From: Humibacter ginsenosidimutans
Lineage (GTDB): Bacteria; Actinomycetota; Actinomycetes; Actinomycetales; Microbacteriaceae
Length of the DNA: 64,000 nucleotides
NCBI RefSeq assembly: GCF_007859675.1
Contig: NZ_CP042305.1
Span: forward strand, 2,852,001 to 2,916,000
Reading direction: 5' to 3'
Shown: positions 53,409-62,072 of the stretch, piece after piece
How the letters are laid out: each line of letters starts with the position of its first letter
Numbering within the stretch: position 1 is the stretch's first letter
Made by a program: the position numbers and the translations under genes
Notes under the pieces: generated by a model
Database searches by the model: none
Told to the model about the DNA's origin: nothing
What the model saw: the letters and a program-made list of their open reading frames with translations, nothing else

Positions 53409-55256
53409 CTACACGCCGCCGCCGCCACCTCCGCCGCCTCCGCCTCCCGCGAAGCCACCTCCGCCGGCGCCGCCCGTGGATGACGACGACATCGCTGCCG
53501 TGGACAGCGCGCCGATGCCCGCGCTGAACGAGGCGGCGTCGAAGCCGGCCAGCGAGCCGACGTACCAGACGGGAACGATGCCGCTGGCCTGGCTGTACAC
53601 GGCGAGCTGCCTCGCCCACTCCTTCTCCTGGCCGTACACGACGGCGAACGGCAGCAGTGTCTCGTAGAGCTTGAGCATCTGCCTGGGGTCGTTCGTGTCG
53701 ATGGCGGTCCGCTCGGTGGTCGTGGGTGACTGGAGCGTGCGGATGCGATCGGCGTCCGTCCAGTCGATGAAGATCTTGAGGCCGTCGAGGTGGTCGCGCA
53801 CCTCGGCTCCGCGATCGTCGAGCGGCCGGTGGGAGACCAGCACGAGCACGGCGATCAGCACGAGGATCGCCCAGATGATCACGAGCGCCATCGGCCACGG
53901 GGTGACGAAGGAGATCAGCGCGATGATGCTGAACAGCATCATCGCGGCGAACGACAACACACCGAGCAGGATCGGCCAGAGCCGCACCGTGGCGGGCACC
54001 TTGCGGTAGTAGCCGCGCGCGACGAGCTCGGAGCGCACCGTCGACTGGATGCCCTGCACGGCGTTCGCGAACCGGCTGTTCGGCCGGCTGAAGTCGAAGG
54101 TGGGGCCCTTCGCGAAGAGCGCGTCGAGAACGAGACGGCCGTCGGCATCCGCTTTGGTCGCATCGACCAGCTCGGCACTCAGCACCGGTTTGCCGAACCT
54201 GCGGCCCCCGTCCACGATGCGGATGCTGCCGCTCACGGCCTGCTCAAGAATCTCAGCGGGGATCGCCTTCTGCGTGCGACCGAGCAGCAGCGCGCTCTCG
54301 AGGGCGTCGACACCCGGCGGCGGCGTGTACTCCGCGATGATGGTCGGTCGGCCCGGTGCGTCGCGCAGGCGCAGCCTGGCGAGGATGGCGAGCACGACGG
54401 CCACGATGCCGACCAGGGCGGCGATGAGCGCGGCGATGGCCCAGCCGGAGCCGAACGGGGAGGCGTCGAACGGCACGAAGGTGCTCTTCGCGAAGCCGAC
54501 GGCAATGGTCACCGTCTCGTTCGCGGCAACGCCGGTCACGGAGGCTTCGACCGTGCCGTCCTCCGACGAGGTGATCGAGCACTGCGCGTGGGAGCCCTGC
54601 GCGCCGTGATAGCAGGACTGCTTGCCGTTGCGGGCCGACCGCAACTCGGCCGGCATGTGCAGGGTGGCCGACACCACGCCGAACGGCTGGGTCCAGTCCA
54701 CGCCGTTCACGTCCCAGTAGAACTCGTCGTCGTCATCCGTCGCGAGCGTGACGTGGCGCAGCGTGTAGGTGAAGACGTAGGTCTGCGCGCCGTGCACGAA
54801 GCCGGCCTCGCGCGACGTCATGCTGAACGTTCCGTCGTCGTCGCTCACCTCGGCCTCGCGCGGGTTGCCATCGCCGTCGGTGATCGACACCAGCTGCGGA
54901 TCGTTCGGCTGCCCCTGGTAGGTGTCGGGGATGCTCCGTCGCATTCCGTGGTTCTGGTCGGTCTGCGGAAAGTCGGCGACGAACGTCTCCACGACCTTCA
55001 GCGTGCTCGCACCGCTCGAGTCGCGGCCGAGTGTGTAGTCGGCGTGCATGCTCTGGAACGTGAAGTCGTTCACGTCAGCGCCGACCGCCCCGACGGAGCC
55101 CGCTGCTCTCGGACCCTCGGCGGCACGACCGGCCGAGACGGTGTCGGCGGCGGGAGAACCGGATGCCGCGTGTGCGGCGGTCGGCACGAAGGCGGGAGCG
55201 ACGATGAGGGCGGCAGCCAGCGCCAGCATCCCGAAAACGGTCGTGAGTCGATGCAT
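53409..55256 (-). CDS. DUF2207 family membrane protein
   Basis: The 615-residue protein has a signal peptide (LALAAALIVAPAFVPTAAHA), then an extracellular DUF2207 beta-rich domain (about residues 60-260). Next come a membrane helix (WAIAALIAALVGIVAVVLAIL), a cytosolic region, and two or three further helices (about residues 425-475). The C-terminus ends in an exceptionally long glycine run. This layout is typical of DUF2207 proteins, which are surface-associated and uncharacterised. The ATG is at 55256; the open frame upstream is only a shadow of the MFS gene. Confidence 0.88.
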   Translation of the reverse strand: MHRLTTVFGMLALAAALIVAPAFVPTAAHAASGSPAADTVSAGRAAEGPRAAGSVGAVGADVNDFTFQSMHADYTLGRDSSGASTLKVVETFVADFPQTDQNHGMRRSIPDTYQGQPNDPQLVSITDGDGNPREAEVSDDDGTFSMTSREAGFVHGAQTYVFTYTLRHVTLATDDDDEFYWDVNGVDWTQPFGVVSATLHMPAELRSARNGKQSCYHGAQGSHAQCSITSSEDGTVEASVTGVAANETVTIAVGFAKSTFVPFDASPFGSGWAIAALIAALVGIVAVVLAILARLRLRDAPGRPTIIAEYTPPPGVDALESALLLGRTQKAIPAEILEQAVSGSIRIVDGGRRFGKPVLSAELVDATKADADGRLVLDALFAKGPTFDFSRPNSRFANAVQGIQSTVRSELVARGYYRKVPATVRLWPILLGVLSFAAMMLFSIIALISFVTPWPMALVIIWAILVLIAVLVLVSHRPLDDRGAEVRDHLDGLKIFIDWTDADRIRTLQSPTTTERTAIDTNDPRQMLKLYETLLPFAVVYGQEKEWARQLAVYSQASGIVPVWYVGSLAGFDAASFSAGIGALSTAAMSSSSTGGAGGGGFAGGGGGGGGGGGV

Positions 55257-55312
55257 GCGTGCCAGCCTACGGGCGGGCGGACGATCGCCGACGGGCCGGG
55301 CCGACCGGCGCG

Positions 55313-56746
55313 TCACCGCGTCGTCGGCACTCCCGAGGTGTCCTGCTCCTCGTACTCCCGTGGATGCCACGACCCGAGCAGCAGCGCATGCACGATCGCC
55401 AGTCCGGTCGCGATCGCGATCACGATCAGCCACTGAGCGGAGGCGTTCGGCCCCGACCCGTCGGTGAGCACGATGCCGAGCACCGTGGTCGCCGCGATCG
55501 CGCCCACGTAGCGGGACGTCTGGAAGATGCCGGCGGCGACGCCCCTGTCTTTCGGCCTGGCCGAGGCGTACAGCGCCTGGTTCATCGCGATGCTCACGAT
55601 GCAGTACGGCGCGCCCATCGCCGCCGTGATGAGCAGCATGGCGATCGGATTCACCGTCGCGGCGGCGACGGCGAGCAGCGCGGTTCCCACGATGAGTCCG
55701 ACTCCGCCGACCAGAAGGGTGAACCGCAGACCTCGGCGCTCGATCCAGCGGGCGCCGAGCGGCGTGAGCCCGATCGTGACGGCGGCCAGCGGGAACATCA
55801 GCAGGCCGGTGATGCCGGCGTTGTAGCCGCCGTGGTCCTGGAGCAGTTGGGGCAGGCCGAAGAACGCCGTGTAGTACACGAGGTTGAAGACCGCGAAGCA
55901 CAGGTAGACCATCATGAGCGACCTGTTGGCCGCCAGCAGCCGCAGGTCGATGAACGGGGTGGATGCCGTCAGCTCGCGCCACACGAACGCCCCGCCCGCG
56001 ACGACAGCGACGGCGAGCAACCACCAGGCCGGTGTCGACTGCAGGCCGAGCAAGAAGATCAGCAGCGCCACGAGCGTGCCGATGAACAGCGCGATGCCGG
56101 GAACGTCGGACTGCACCACGAGGGTGCGCAACCGCTCGGCGCGACGGGCGGCGTCGGCAGGAGCGAACATCCTCGTGCCGATCAGAGCGAGCAGCGCGAG
56201 CGGCACGTTGACGGCGAAGATCGCCGGCCAGCCGAGCGTGCTCACCAGCAGGCCGCCCACCACGGGGCCGATCGCCGCACCCGCCGTGTTCGCCATCTGG
56301 ATGCGCCCCAGCAGCCTGGGCGTCGAGACGCCCGATGCCTTGCTGATCGGCCGCACCATGGCCACCGCCGACGGAAAGGCTGTCGCGGTGCCGATCGCGA
56401 GTCCGACACGGCCGACGCACACCCACGCGAACGACGGCGCGAACGGCGTGAGCACGGCCACGACCATCACGACGACCATGCCGAACATGAAGAGGCGGCG
56501 CGGCCCGAACCTGTCGCCGAGCCTGCCCATCAGCGGCTGACCGGCGGCCGAGGCCAGATAGAAGGCGGTGATCACCCACGTCGCCTCGGCGATGCCGAGC
56601 GTGAACGTCTTCTGCAGGTCGACGAGCGCGACCGCGATCATCGAGGAGTTCAGCGGGTTGAGCCCGGTGCCGAGGCTGAGGCTCGCGATCGCGAGGCCGG
56701 CGCCACGCTTCTTCTCTGCCGGTGTGGACGAGGATGCTCCGCTCAC
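55313..56746 (-). CDS. MFS transporter (EmrB/QacA-like, DHA2 family)
   Basis: The 477-residue protein has the DHA2 features NPLNSSMIAVALVDLQKTF (first helix), LMGRLGDRFGPRRLFM, and AGAAIGPVVGGLLVS (motif C), with about 14 helices. I prefer the GTG at 56746 behind GGCGGAG, because a longer frame to 56923 crosses the palindrome. It is divergent from hemB. Its substrate is unknown; drug or metabolite export is typical. Confidence 0.85.
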   Translation of the reverse strand: MSGASSSTPAEKKRGAGLAIASLSLGTGLNPLNSSMIAVALVDLQKTFTLGIAEATWVITAFYLASAAGQPLMGRLGDRFGPRRLFMFGMVVVMVVAVLTPFAPSFAWVCVGRVGLAIGTATAFPSAVAMVRPISKASGVSTPRLLGRIQMANTAGAAIGPVVGGLLVSTLGWPAIFAVNVPLALLALIGTRMFAPADAARRAERLRTLVVQSDVPGIALFIGTLVALLIFLLGLQSTPAWWLLAVAVVAGGAFVWRELTASTPFIDLRLLAANRSLMMVYLCFAVFNLVYYTAFFGLPQLLQDHGGYNAGITGLLMFPLAAVTIGLTPLGARWIERRGLRFTLLVGGVGLIVGTALLAVAAATVNPIAMLLITAAMGAPYCIVSIAMNQALYASARPKDRGVAAGIFQTSRYVGAIAATTVLGIVLTDGSGPNASAQWLIVIAIATGLAIVHALLLGSWHPREYEEQDTSGVPTTR

Positions 56747-56826
56747 GACTCCGCCACACCCATGCGTTCGATCGTAGCGAGGGGGCCGCACGGCCATCCT
56801 CTGCCCGGCCGCCGTGACCATCTGGC

Positions 56827-56888
56827 CGTTCAGGTCGCGAATTGTGCCCTTATGACGGCCCATAAGGGCACAATTCGCGACCTGAACG
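56827..56888. repeat. 28-bp-arm perfect palindrome between MFS and hemB
   Basis: Arms 56827-56854 and 56861-56888 are perfectly inverted around a 6-base loop (ACGGCC); the core is GTTCAGGTCGCGAATT. It lies in the divergent promoter region, where no terminator is expected, 67 bases before the hemB start. Its outer block GCGACCTGAACG recurs at 59433-59446. It could be an operator or a recombination/methylation target, or a mobile palindromic repeat. Confidence 0.85.
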
Positions 56889-56942
56889 CGTGTGGCGGCA
56901 CCGCCGGCGCCGGCCGCTGGCAAGCACTCAGGGCGCGCCGAT

Positions 56943-56948
56943 TACGCT
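56943..56948 (+). promoter_or_regulatory. -10 box TACGCT of hemB, leaderless start
   Basis: TACGCT ends 6 bases before the GTG at 56955. As at hemE and the M13 peptidase gene, the transcript should begin at or beside the start codon. The site follows the 28-bp palindrome by 54 bases. Confidence 0.5.
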
Positions 56949-56954
56949 GGGACG

Positions 56955-57938
56955 GTGAACGACGTGCTGCACCCGACTGTTCGCCCCCGCCGCCTCCGCA
57001 CCACTCCGGCCATGCGCCGGCTCACGGCCGAGACGCGCCTGCACCCCGCCGAGCTGATCCTGCCGGTGTTCGTGCGCGAGGGCATCCACGAACCGCAACC
57101 CATCGCCTCGATGCCGGGGGTCGTGCAGCACACGATCGACAGCCTGAAGGCGGCCGTCAACGATGCCGCCGAGGCGGGCATCGGCGGCGTGATGCTCTTC
57201 GGTGTGCCCGAGGTGCGGGATGCCGTGGGCAGCGGCGCCACCGCGCCCGACGGCATCCTCAACGTCGCCACCCGTGCCGTGGCGGCCGAGGTCGGCGACG
57301 CGCTCGTGGTGCAGACCGATCTCTGCCTCGACGAGTTCACCGACCACGGGCACTGCGGTGTCGTGGATGCCCGCGGCCGCGTCGACAACGACGCCACCCT
57401 GGAGCGCTACCGCGACATGGCGCTCGCGCAGGCGGAGGCGGGATCGCAGATCCTCGGACTCAGCGGCATGATGGACGGCCAGGTCGCCGCCGTGCGCGAC
57501 GCGCTCGACGACCAGGGCTTCACCGACACCGCTGTGCTTGCATACGCCGCGAAGTATGCGTCGAGCTTCTACGGCCCGTTCCGCGAGGCCGTCGACTCGC
57601 AGCTGAGCGGCGACCGCCGCAGCTACCAACAGGATCCCGCCAACCGGCGCGAGGGTCTGCGCGAGGCACGGCTCGACCTCGAAGAGGGTGCCGACATCCT
57701 CATGGTCAAGCCCGCGATGTCGTACCTCGACGTGGTGGGTGACGTGGCCGCGTTCAGTGATATTCCCGTGTGGGCATATCAGGTGAGCGGCGAGTACTCG
57801 ATGGTCGAGGCGGCCGCGGCGAACGGGTGGATCGACCGCGACCGCGCCGTGCTCGAGACGCTGACGAGCATCCGCCGAGCAGGCGCCGACGCGGTGCTGA
57901 CGTACTGGGCCGTGGAGGTGGCCGGATGGCTGAAGTGA
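56955..57938 (+). CDS. hemB: Delta-aminolevulinic acid dehydratase (porphobilinogen synthase)
   Basis: This enzyme condenses two 5-aminolevulinate molecules to porphobilinogen. The 327-residue protein has the expected [20 protein letters not shown] (metal-binding cysteines and aspartate), the Schiff-base lysines in [13 protein letters not shown] and [12 protein letters not shown], and [12 protein letters not shown]. Only two cysteines lie in this region, which suggests a magnesium/potassium rather than a three-Cys zinc enzyme. The GTG start gives [15 protein letters not shown]. It overlaps hemL by 13 bases. Confidence 0.95.
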   Translation: MNDVLHPTVRPRRLRTTPAMRRLTAETRLHPAELILPVFVREGIHEPQPIASMPGVVQHTIDSLKAAVNDAAEAGIGGVMLFGVPEVRDAVGSGATAPDGILNVATRAVAAEVGDALVVQTDLCLDEFTDHGHCGVVDARGRVDNDATLERYRDMALAQAEAGSQILGLSGMMDGQVAAVRDALDDQGFTDTAVLAYAAKYASSFYGPFREAVDSQLSGDRRSYQQDPANRREGLREARLDLEEGADILMVKPAMSYLDVVGDVAAFSDIPVWAYQVSGEYSMVEAAAANGWIDRDRAVLETLTSIRRAGADAVLTYWAVEVAGWLK

Positions 57939-59389
57939 GCGGTTCGAGCCCCAGGGTGGCTCCTGAGCGAGCGGAGTCCGCCGAGGGGCCCGCAGCGGAG
58001 AGCACCAACGACGCGGCCTTCGACCGTGCGCGGCAGGTCATCCCCGGCGGTGTGAACTCGCCGGTGCGGGCGTTCCGCTCGGTCGGCGGCACGCCGCGGT
58101 TCCTCGTCTCCGCTCGGGGACCGTACGTGACCGACGTCGAGGGTCGCGAGTACGTCGACCTGGTGGCGTCATGGGGGCCCGCGATTCTCGGGCACGCGCA
58201 CCCCGAGGTCGTCGCCGCCGTGCAGGATGCCGCCTCCCGCGGCCTCAGCTTCGGGGCATCCACCCCTGCCGAGACGGAGCTCGCCGAGCTCGTCGTCGAC
58301 CGCCTCGCCGTGACGCCGGGTGCGGGACACCTCAGGGGTGCATCGCTCGTCACGACTCGTCTCATCGACGAGCTGCGCCTCGTCTCGACGGGCACCGAAG
58401 CGACGATGACGGCCATCCGCCTCGCACGCGGCGCGACAGGACGCGACCTGGTCATCAAGTTCTCCGGCCTTTACCACGGCCACTCCGACGGGCTGCTCGC
58501 CGATGCCGGCAGCGGCCTCGCCACCCTCGCCCTGCCCGCCTCTGCCGGTGTTCCCGCACCGATCGCGGGCCAGACGATCGTGCTGCCGTACAACGACCGC
58601 GCCGCCGTCGAGGCGGCATTCGCCGAGCACGGCGAGCAGATCGCGGCGATCATCACGGAGGCCGCGCCCGCCAACATGGGCGTCGTGACCCCTCGGCCGG
58701 GATTCAACGCGTTCCTGGCCGAGACGGCGCACGCGCACGGCGCACTGCTCATCCTCGACGAGGTGCTCACCGGATTCCGCGTCGGCCCCGCCGGGTTCTG
58801 GGCGCTCGACGCCTTCGCCATCCGCGAGGAGGACGACGGCTCCCGCCATCTCGTGTCCCCGACCTACCTGCCCGACCTCGTCACGTACGGCAAGGTCATC
58901 GGAGGCGGGATGCCGCTGGCCGCGCTGGGCGGTCGCCGCGAGCTCATGGAGAAACTGGCGCCCGTCGGCCCCGTGTACCAGGCGGGCACGCTCTCCGGCA
59001 ATCCGGTCGCGGTGGCGGCGGGCCTTGCCACGCTGCGACTGGCCGACGCGAACGTCTACCACCGGTTGGATGTCGTCGCCGAGGCGATCTCCGACGCGGT
59101 CGACGACGCGCTCACGGCATCCGGCGTGCCGCACTTCATCTCACGGGCGGGCAACCTGTTCAGCATCCAGTTCCGCGAGACGCCCGCGCTCGACTACGCG
59201 GGCGTGCAGGCTCAGGATGCCTTCCGCTACGGCCCGTTCTTCCACGCGATGCTCGAGCAGGGCGTCTCGTTGCCCCCCAGCGTCTTCGAGGCCTGGTTCG
59301 TCACGGCGGCGCACGACGACACGGCCGTGAACCGCGTGCTGGATGCCCTGCCGGTGGCCGCGCACGCCGCCGCGGCCGCGCGCCCCTGA
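57926..59389 (+). CDS. hemL: Glutamate-1-semialdehyde 2,1-aminomutase with two insertions
   Basis: This PLP enzyme turns glutamate-1-semialdehyde from HemA into 5-aminolevulinate. The 487-residue protein shows [46 protein letters not shown] and the catalytic Lys323 in [18 protein letters not shown]. Two insertions break the alignment: about residues 129-148 ([19 protein letters not shown]) and a shorter one before PDLVTYGK. Most HemL proteins are about 430 residues. The ATG at 57926 overlaps hemB; a GTG at 57935 is the alternative. It is the last gene of the third haem block. Confidence 0.94.
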   Translation: MAEVSGSSPRVAPERAESAEGPAAESTNDAAFDRARQVIPGGVNSPVRAFRSVGGTPRFLVSARGPYVTDVEGREYVDLVASWGPAILGHAHPEVVAAVQDAASRGLSFGASTPAETELAELVVDRLAVTPGAGHLRGASLVTTRLIDELRLVSTGTEATMTAIRLARGATGRDLVIKFSGLYHGHSDGLLADAGSGLATLALPASAGVPAPIAGQTIVLPYNDRAAVEAAFAEHGEQIAAIITEAAPANMGVVTPRPGFNAFLAETAHAHGALLILDEVLTGFRVGPAGFWALDAFAIREEDDGSRHLVSPTYLPDLVTYGKVIGGGMPLAALGGRRELMEKLAPVGPVYQAGTLSGNPVAVAAGLATLRLADANVYHRLDVVAEAISDAVDDALTASGVPHFISRAGNLFSIQFRETPALDYAGVQAQDAFRYGPFFHAMLEQGVSLPPSVFEAWFVTAAHDDTAVNRVLDALPVAAHAAAAARP

Positions 59390-59435
59390 CCCGCGACATC
59401 CCGCGATCCGCGATCGGTCGCGGAACGAGTTCTGC

Positions 59436-59457
59436 GACCTGAACGATCGCTCAGGTC
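59436..59457. repeat. 22-bp near-perfect palindrome after hemL
   Basis: GACCTGAACGATCGCTCAGGTC is nearly symmetric, with one mismatched pair (A versus C). The left part belongs to the block GCGACCTGAACG that is also in the large palindrome at 56827-56888. A second inverted word, CCGCGATC, precedes it. It may end the hemBL transcript or belong to the palindrome family with CAGGWC. Confidence 0.6.
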
Positions 59458-59530
59458 AGGTGTCTGGTGTTCGATGACGGTGGTCCACTAACGTGACGCT
59501 GCCCCTATCGGCTTCACAGACTGGACACAG

Positions 59531-60655
59531 TTGTCTCACCATCGCCTCATCACGTTGTCGGCTCTGGCGCTCACCGCCGTCGCGACAACGTTTCTGCTCG
59601 GCACCGCACCGGCATCCGCAAGCCCCGTCACCGCCTCCAGCACATTTCCCGCCACGATCATGACCGGAGACTGGATCGACGGTCAGCTCGAATTCGACGT
59701 TCCCGCTGATGCCACGCCCGACGAGCTGCCCACATCGGTCTCGTTCTCCGTGGCATCGGCGGCCGATCCCAAGGCCTCGGCCGTGCAGTTCTCGCTCGAA
59801 GACATGTCGAGCGACCTGACGAACTGCGTCGTCGACCCGAGTGGCGCGAGCGGATCGTGCGATTGGACGGATGCCGCACCCGGACAGTCCGAAACCATCG
59901 GTCTCGAGGAGACGGCGGTCGACAGTTCGATCGGGGTGCAGCATCTCACCTTGTCCGAGCAGACGCCGGGCGGCACTGTTGCGGTGGGCGCTCAGGACAT
60001 CAACGTCATCGACTCGGTCGTTTCGGGGTCCGCCACGGTCTCGTCGCACACCGTCGCCATCGGCGACACCGTGACCGTCACTGCCACGTTCACGATCGAT
60101 CCGGGAACCCCGGACGACTATCTGCCGTCATTCGTTCAGTTCATGACCGCCACCGACGAGGCCTCTGTCGCGAGCTCGTTGACCTACAAGCTGCTGTCGT
60201 TCTCCGGGGCGTCTTCCTGTCAGGTCTCGCCCGACACGAAGGGAATCGGGTGCCAACTCGACGATCCCCAGCCCGGCGACACCATCACGGTCACAGGCGA
60301 GGCGACGGCGACGCTCACGCAGCTCGGCGACTCCGGGCCGAACCCGCTCGGGGTGCATCACGTCTATCTCGGCTACGGCGGACCCGGTCTCCCCGCGATC
60401 CCGCAGGAGCAGAGCGACCAGGACATCACCGTGGTGCCCGCGGCGTCGCCCGGGGCGGGCTCTGGCACAGGCGGCTCGTCGGCTTCCCCGTCCTCGGGCG
60501 CGGTCACTGCAGGCCCCTCATCCGCTACCGATCCCGCGTCGGGCGAGCTGGCCGCGACGGGAACGGATGCCTGGACCTCGGTTGCCGGCGGCGGCATCCT
60601 TCTTCTCTGCGGTGCCGTCGTGCTCGCATTGCGTTCCCGACGCTCGCGCGCGTAG
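59531..60655 (+). CDS. LAATG-type cell-wall-anchored surface protein
   Basis: The 374-residue protein starts at a TTG codon, the only start after an upstream stop at 59489. Its signal peptide ends in FLLGTAPASA. Two Ig-like segments follow (about residues 45-165 and 165-290), and then a Ser/Gly/Ala-rich spacer. The end is LAATG, a membrane helix (VAGGGILLLCGAVVLALRS) and a basic tail, which is a sortase signal. LAxTG is the motif of class E sortases of high-GC actinobacteria. The function of the Ig-like part is unknown. A palindrome cluster follows. Confidence 0.82.
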   Translation: MSHHRLITLSALALTAVATTFLLGTAPASASPVTASSTFPATIMTGDWIDGQLEFDVPADATPDELPTSVSFSVASAADPKASAVQFSLEDMSSDLTNCVVDPSGASGSCDWTDAAPGQSETIGLEETAVDSSIGVQHLTLSEQTPGGTVAVGAQDINVIDSVVSGSATVSSHTVAIGDTVTVTATFTIDPGTPDDYLPSFVQFMTATDEASVASSLTYKLLSFSGASSCQVSPDTKGIGCQLDDPQPGDTITVTGEATATLTQLGDSGPNPLGVHHVYLGYGGPGLPAIPQEQSDQDITVVPAASPGAGSGTGGSSASPSSGAVTAGPSSATDPASGELAATGTDAWTSVAGGGILLLCGAVVLALRSRRSRA

Positions 60656-60666
60656 CTCGAGACTCG

Positions 60667-60753
60667 CGTTCCGAAAACAGGACATGTGCTCGAAAACAGG
60701 CCGATTCGGCCTGTTTTCGGCGCGAGAGCGCGATCAGTCCTGTTTTCGGAACG
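60667..60753. repeat. Nested palindrome between convergent genes
   Basis: Outer 17-bp perfect arms (60667-60683 and 60737-60753; core GAAAACAGGAC) enclose a perfect inner 13-bp hairpin (60691-60703 and 60707-60719, loop ATT). The two share the word AAAACAGG. The region separates the surface-protein gene from the convergent sugar-binding-protein gene and could terminate both transcripts, although no U-run is present. It belongs to the CAGGWC group. Confidence 0.75.
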
Positions 60754-60828
60754 GCACGACGCGTGCGGACGGACGGCAACTACAGACACCGCAGGGAGCA
60801 ACCACACGCGTGCCGAGTCCGAACACGA

Positions 60829-60858
60829 CGAAGGGCCGCCCTCTCGGACGGCCCTTCG
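60829..60858 (-). terminator. Intrinsic terminator-like hairpin after the sugar-binding-protein gene
   Basis: CGAAGGGCCG (60829-60838) and CGGCCCTTCG (60849-60858) form a 10-bp stem with a 10-base loop, 16 bases past the stop of the minus-strand gene ending at 60875. The tail after it on the minus strand is TCGTGTTCGG, with only a weak U content. It is the likely end of the sugar-importer operon transcript. Confidence 0.65.
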
Positions 60859-60874
60859 CTGTGATGCGTGCGAC

Positions 60875-61987
60875 TTACTTGGAGCCCGCCTTGGCGAGCG
60901 CCTCGAGGGTCGGGTTGTTGGAGTAGGCCTCGACGGCGTTCTCCTTGGTGACCAGGATCGGCGTCAGCGCCTTGTAGGGCACCGTCTTCGAACCGTTGCC
61001 CGCGTTGGTCTTGTCGTTGTAGTCGACGCCAGACGGCTTCTTCTTGCCGTTGGCCAGGTCGGTGATCAGCGCGACCGCCGCCTTCGCCTCCTCGTCGGTG
61101 TTCTTGTAGATCGTCGAGTACTGCGTGCCGTTCATGATGAGCGGAATGGACGCGGTCTCCGAGTCCTGACCGGTCACGATCGGCACCGGCAGACCTGCCG
61201 ACTGCACGGCCGTGATGATCGAGCGGCCGAGCGTGTCGTTCGGGGACAGCACGCCGTCGAGCTTCGTGCCGTTCGAGTAGGTCTTGGTGATGATGTTCGA
61301 CATACGGGTCTGGGAGTTCTTCGGGTCCCAGTTGTCCGTCTGCACCTGCTGGAAGGAGGTCTGCCCGGACGGCACCTTCAGCTCACCCTTGTCGATCAGC
61401 GGCTTGAGCACGCTCATCGCACCGTTGTAGAAGACGGTGGCGTTGGCGTCCGTGTTCGCACCGGCGAAGATCTCGATGTTGTACGGGCCGCTGGCCTTCT
61501 TGGCCTTCATGCCGTCGAGCAGCGCCCGGGCCTGCAGCTGGCCGACCTTGTAGTTGTTGAACGCCACGTAGTAGTCGACGTTCTTCGTGTTGAGCAGGTT
61601 GCGGTCCCAGGCGATGACGGTGTCACCGGCCTTCTTGGCCTGAGCGGCCTGAGTGCCGAGCTGGCTGCCGTCCTGCGCCGCGATGATGATGACCTTGTCG
61701 CCCTTGGTGATCATCGACTGGATCTGCTGCTGCTGGTCGCTGACCGTGTTGTTCGCGGCGGCGTACTGCACGTCGGCCTTGAAGCCGGCGGCCGTGAGCG
61801 CCTTCTGGAACGAGGCCTTCGCGAGCACCCAGTTCTGCGAGGTCTTCGCGGGGAGCGCGACGCCGACGGTGTCGCCCTTCTTGATCGCGGTGTCGCTCGC
61901 GCCGGTGTCGGCGCGAGACGAGCATCCCGTCAGTGCGACGCCCGTGAGCGCCACAGCGGTGAGACCGATGAGCAGTTTCTTGCGCAT
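60875..61987 (-). CDS. Sugar ABC transporter substrate-binding lipoprotein (MmsE/ChvE/XylF-like)
   Basis: The 370-residue binding protein has a lipoprotein signal with lipobox LTGC at the start (ALTGVALTGCSS), then a type I sugar-binding fold: GDTVGVALPAKTSQNW, IIIAAQDGSQLGTQAAQAKKAGDTVIAWDR and VLSPNDTLGRSIITAVQSAG. The pattern is that of monosaccharide receptors of the ChvE/multiple-sugar group, presumably for xylose, galactose or arabinose. The permease and ATPase genes lie upstream on the same strand. It starts at the ATG at 61987. Confidence 0.88.
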   Translation of the reverse strand: MRKKLLIGLTAVALTGVALTGCSSRADTGASDTAIKKGDTVGVALPAKTSQNWVLAKASFQKALTAAGFKADVQYAAANNTVSDQQQQIQSMITKGDKVIIIAAQDGSQLGTQAAQAKKAGDTVIAWDRNLLNTKNVDYYVAFNNYKVGQLQARALLDGMKAKKASGPYNIEIFAGANTDANATVFYNGAMSVLKPLIDKGELKVPSGQTSFQQVQTDNWDPKNSQTRMSNIITKTYSNGTKLDGVLSPNDTLGRSIITAVQSAGLPVPIVTGQDSETASIPLIMNGTQYSTIYKNTDEEAKAAVALITDLANGKKKPSGVDYNDKTNAGNGSKTVPYKALTPILVTKENAVEAYSNNPTLEALAKAGSK

Positions 61988-62072
61988 GGTGTTCCTTTAC
62001 TTGTGTTGTTCGATGGGATTGCAGGCCGGTCCCGCTGTGGACGGGCCTTGGGGAGAGCTGTCCTCGTGGTGC

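Noticed and set aside
55257..56759. N-terminal extension of the DUF2207 protein frame into the MFS gene
   Set aside because: The extension is an antisense-phase shadow of the MFS gene; the ATG at 55256 gives a good signal peptide.
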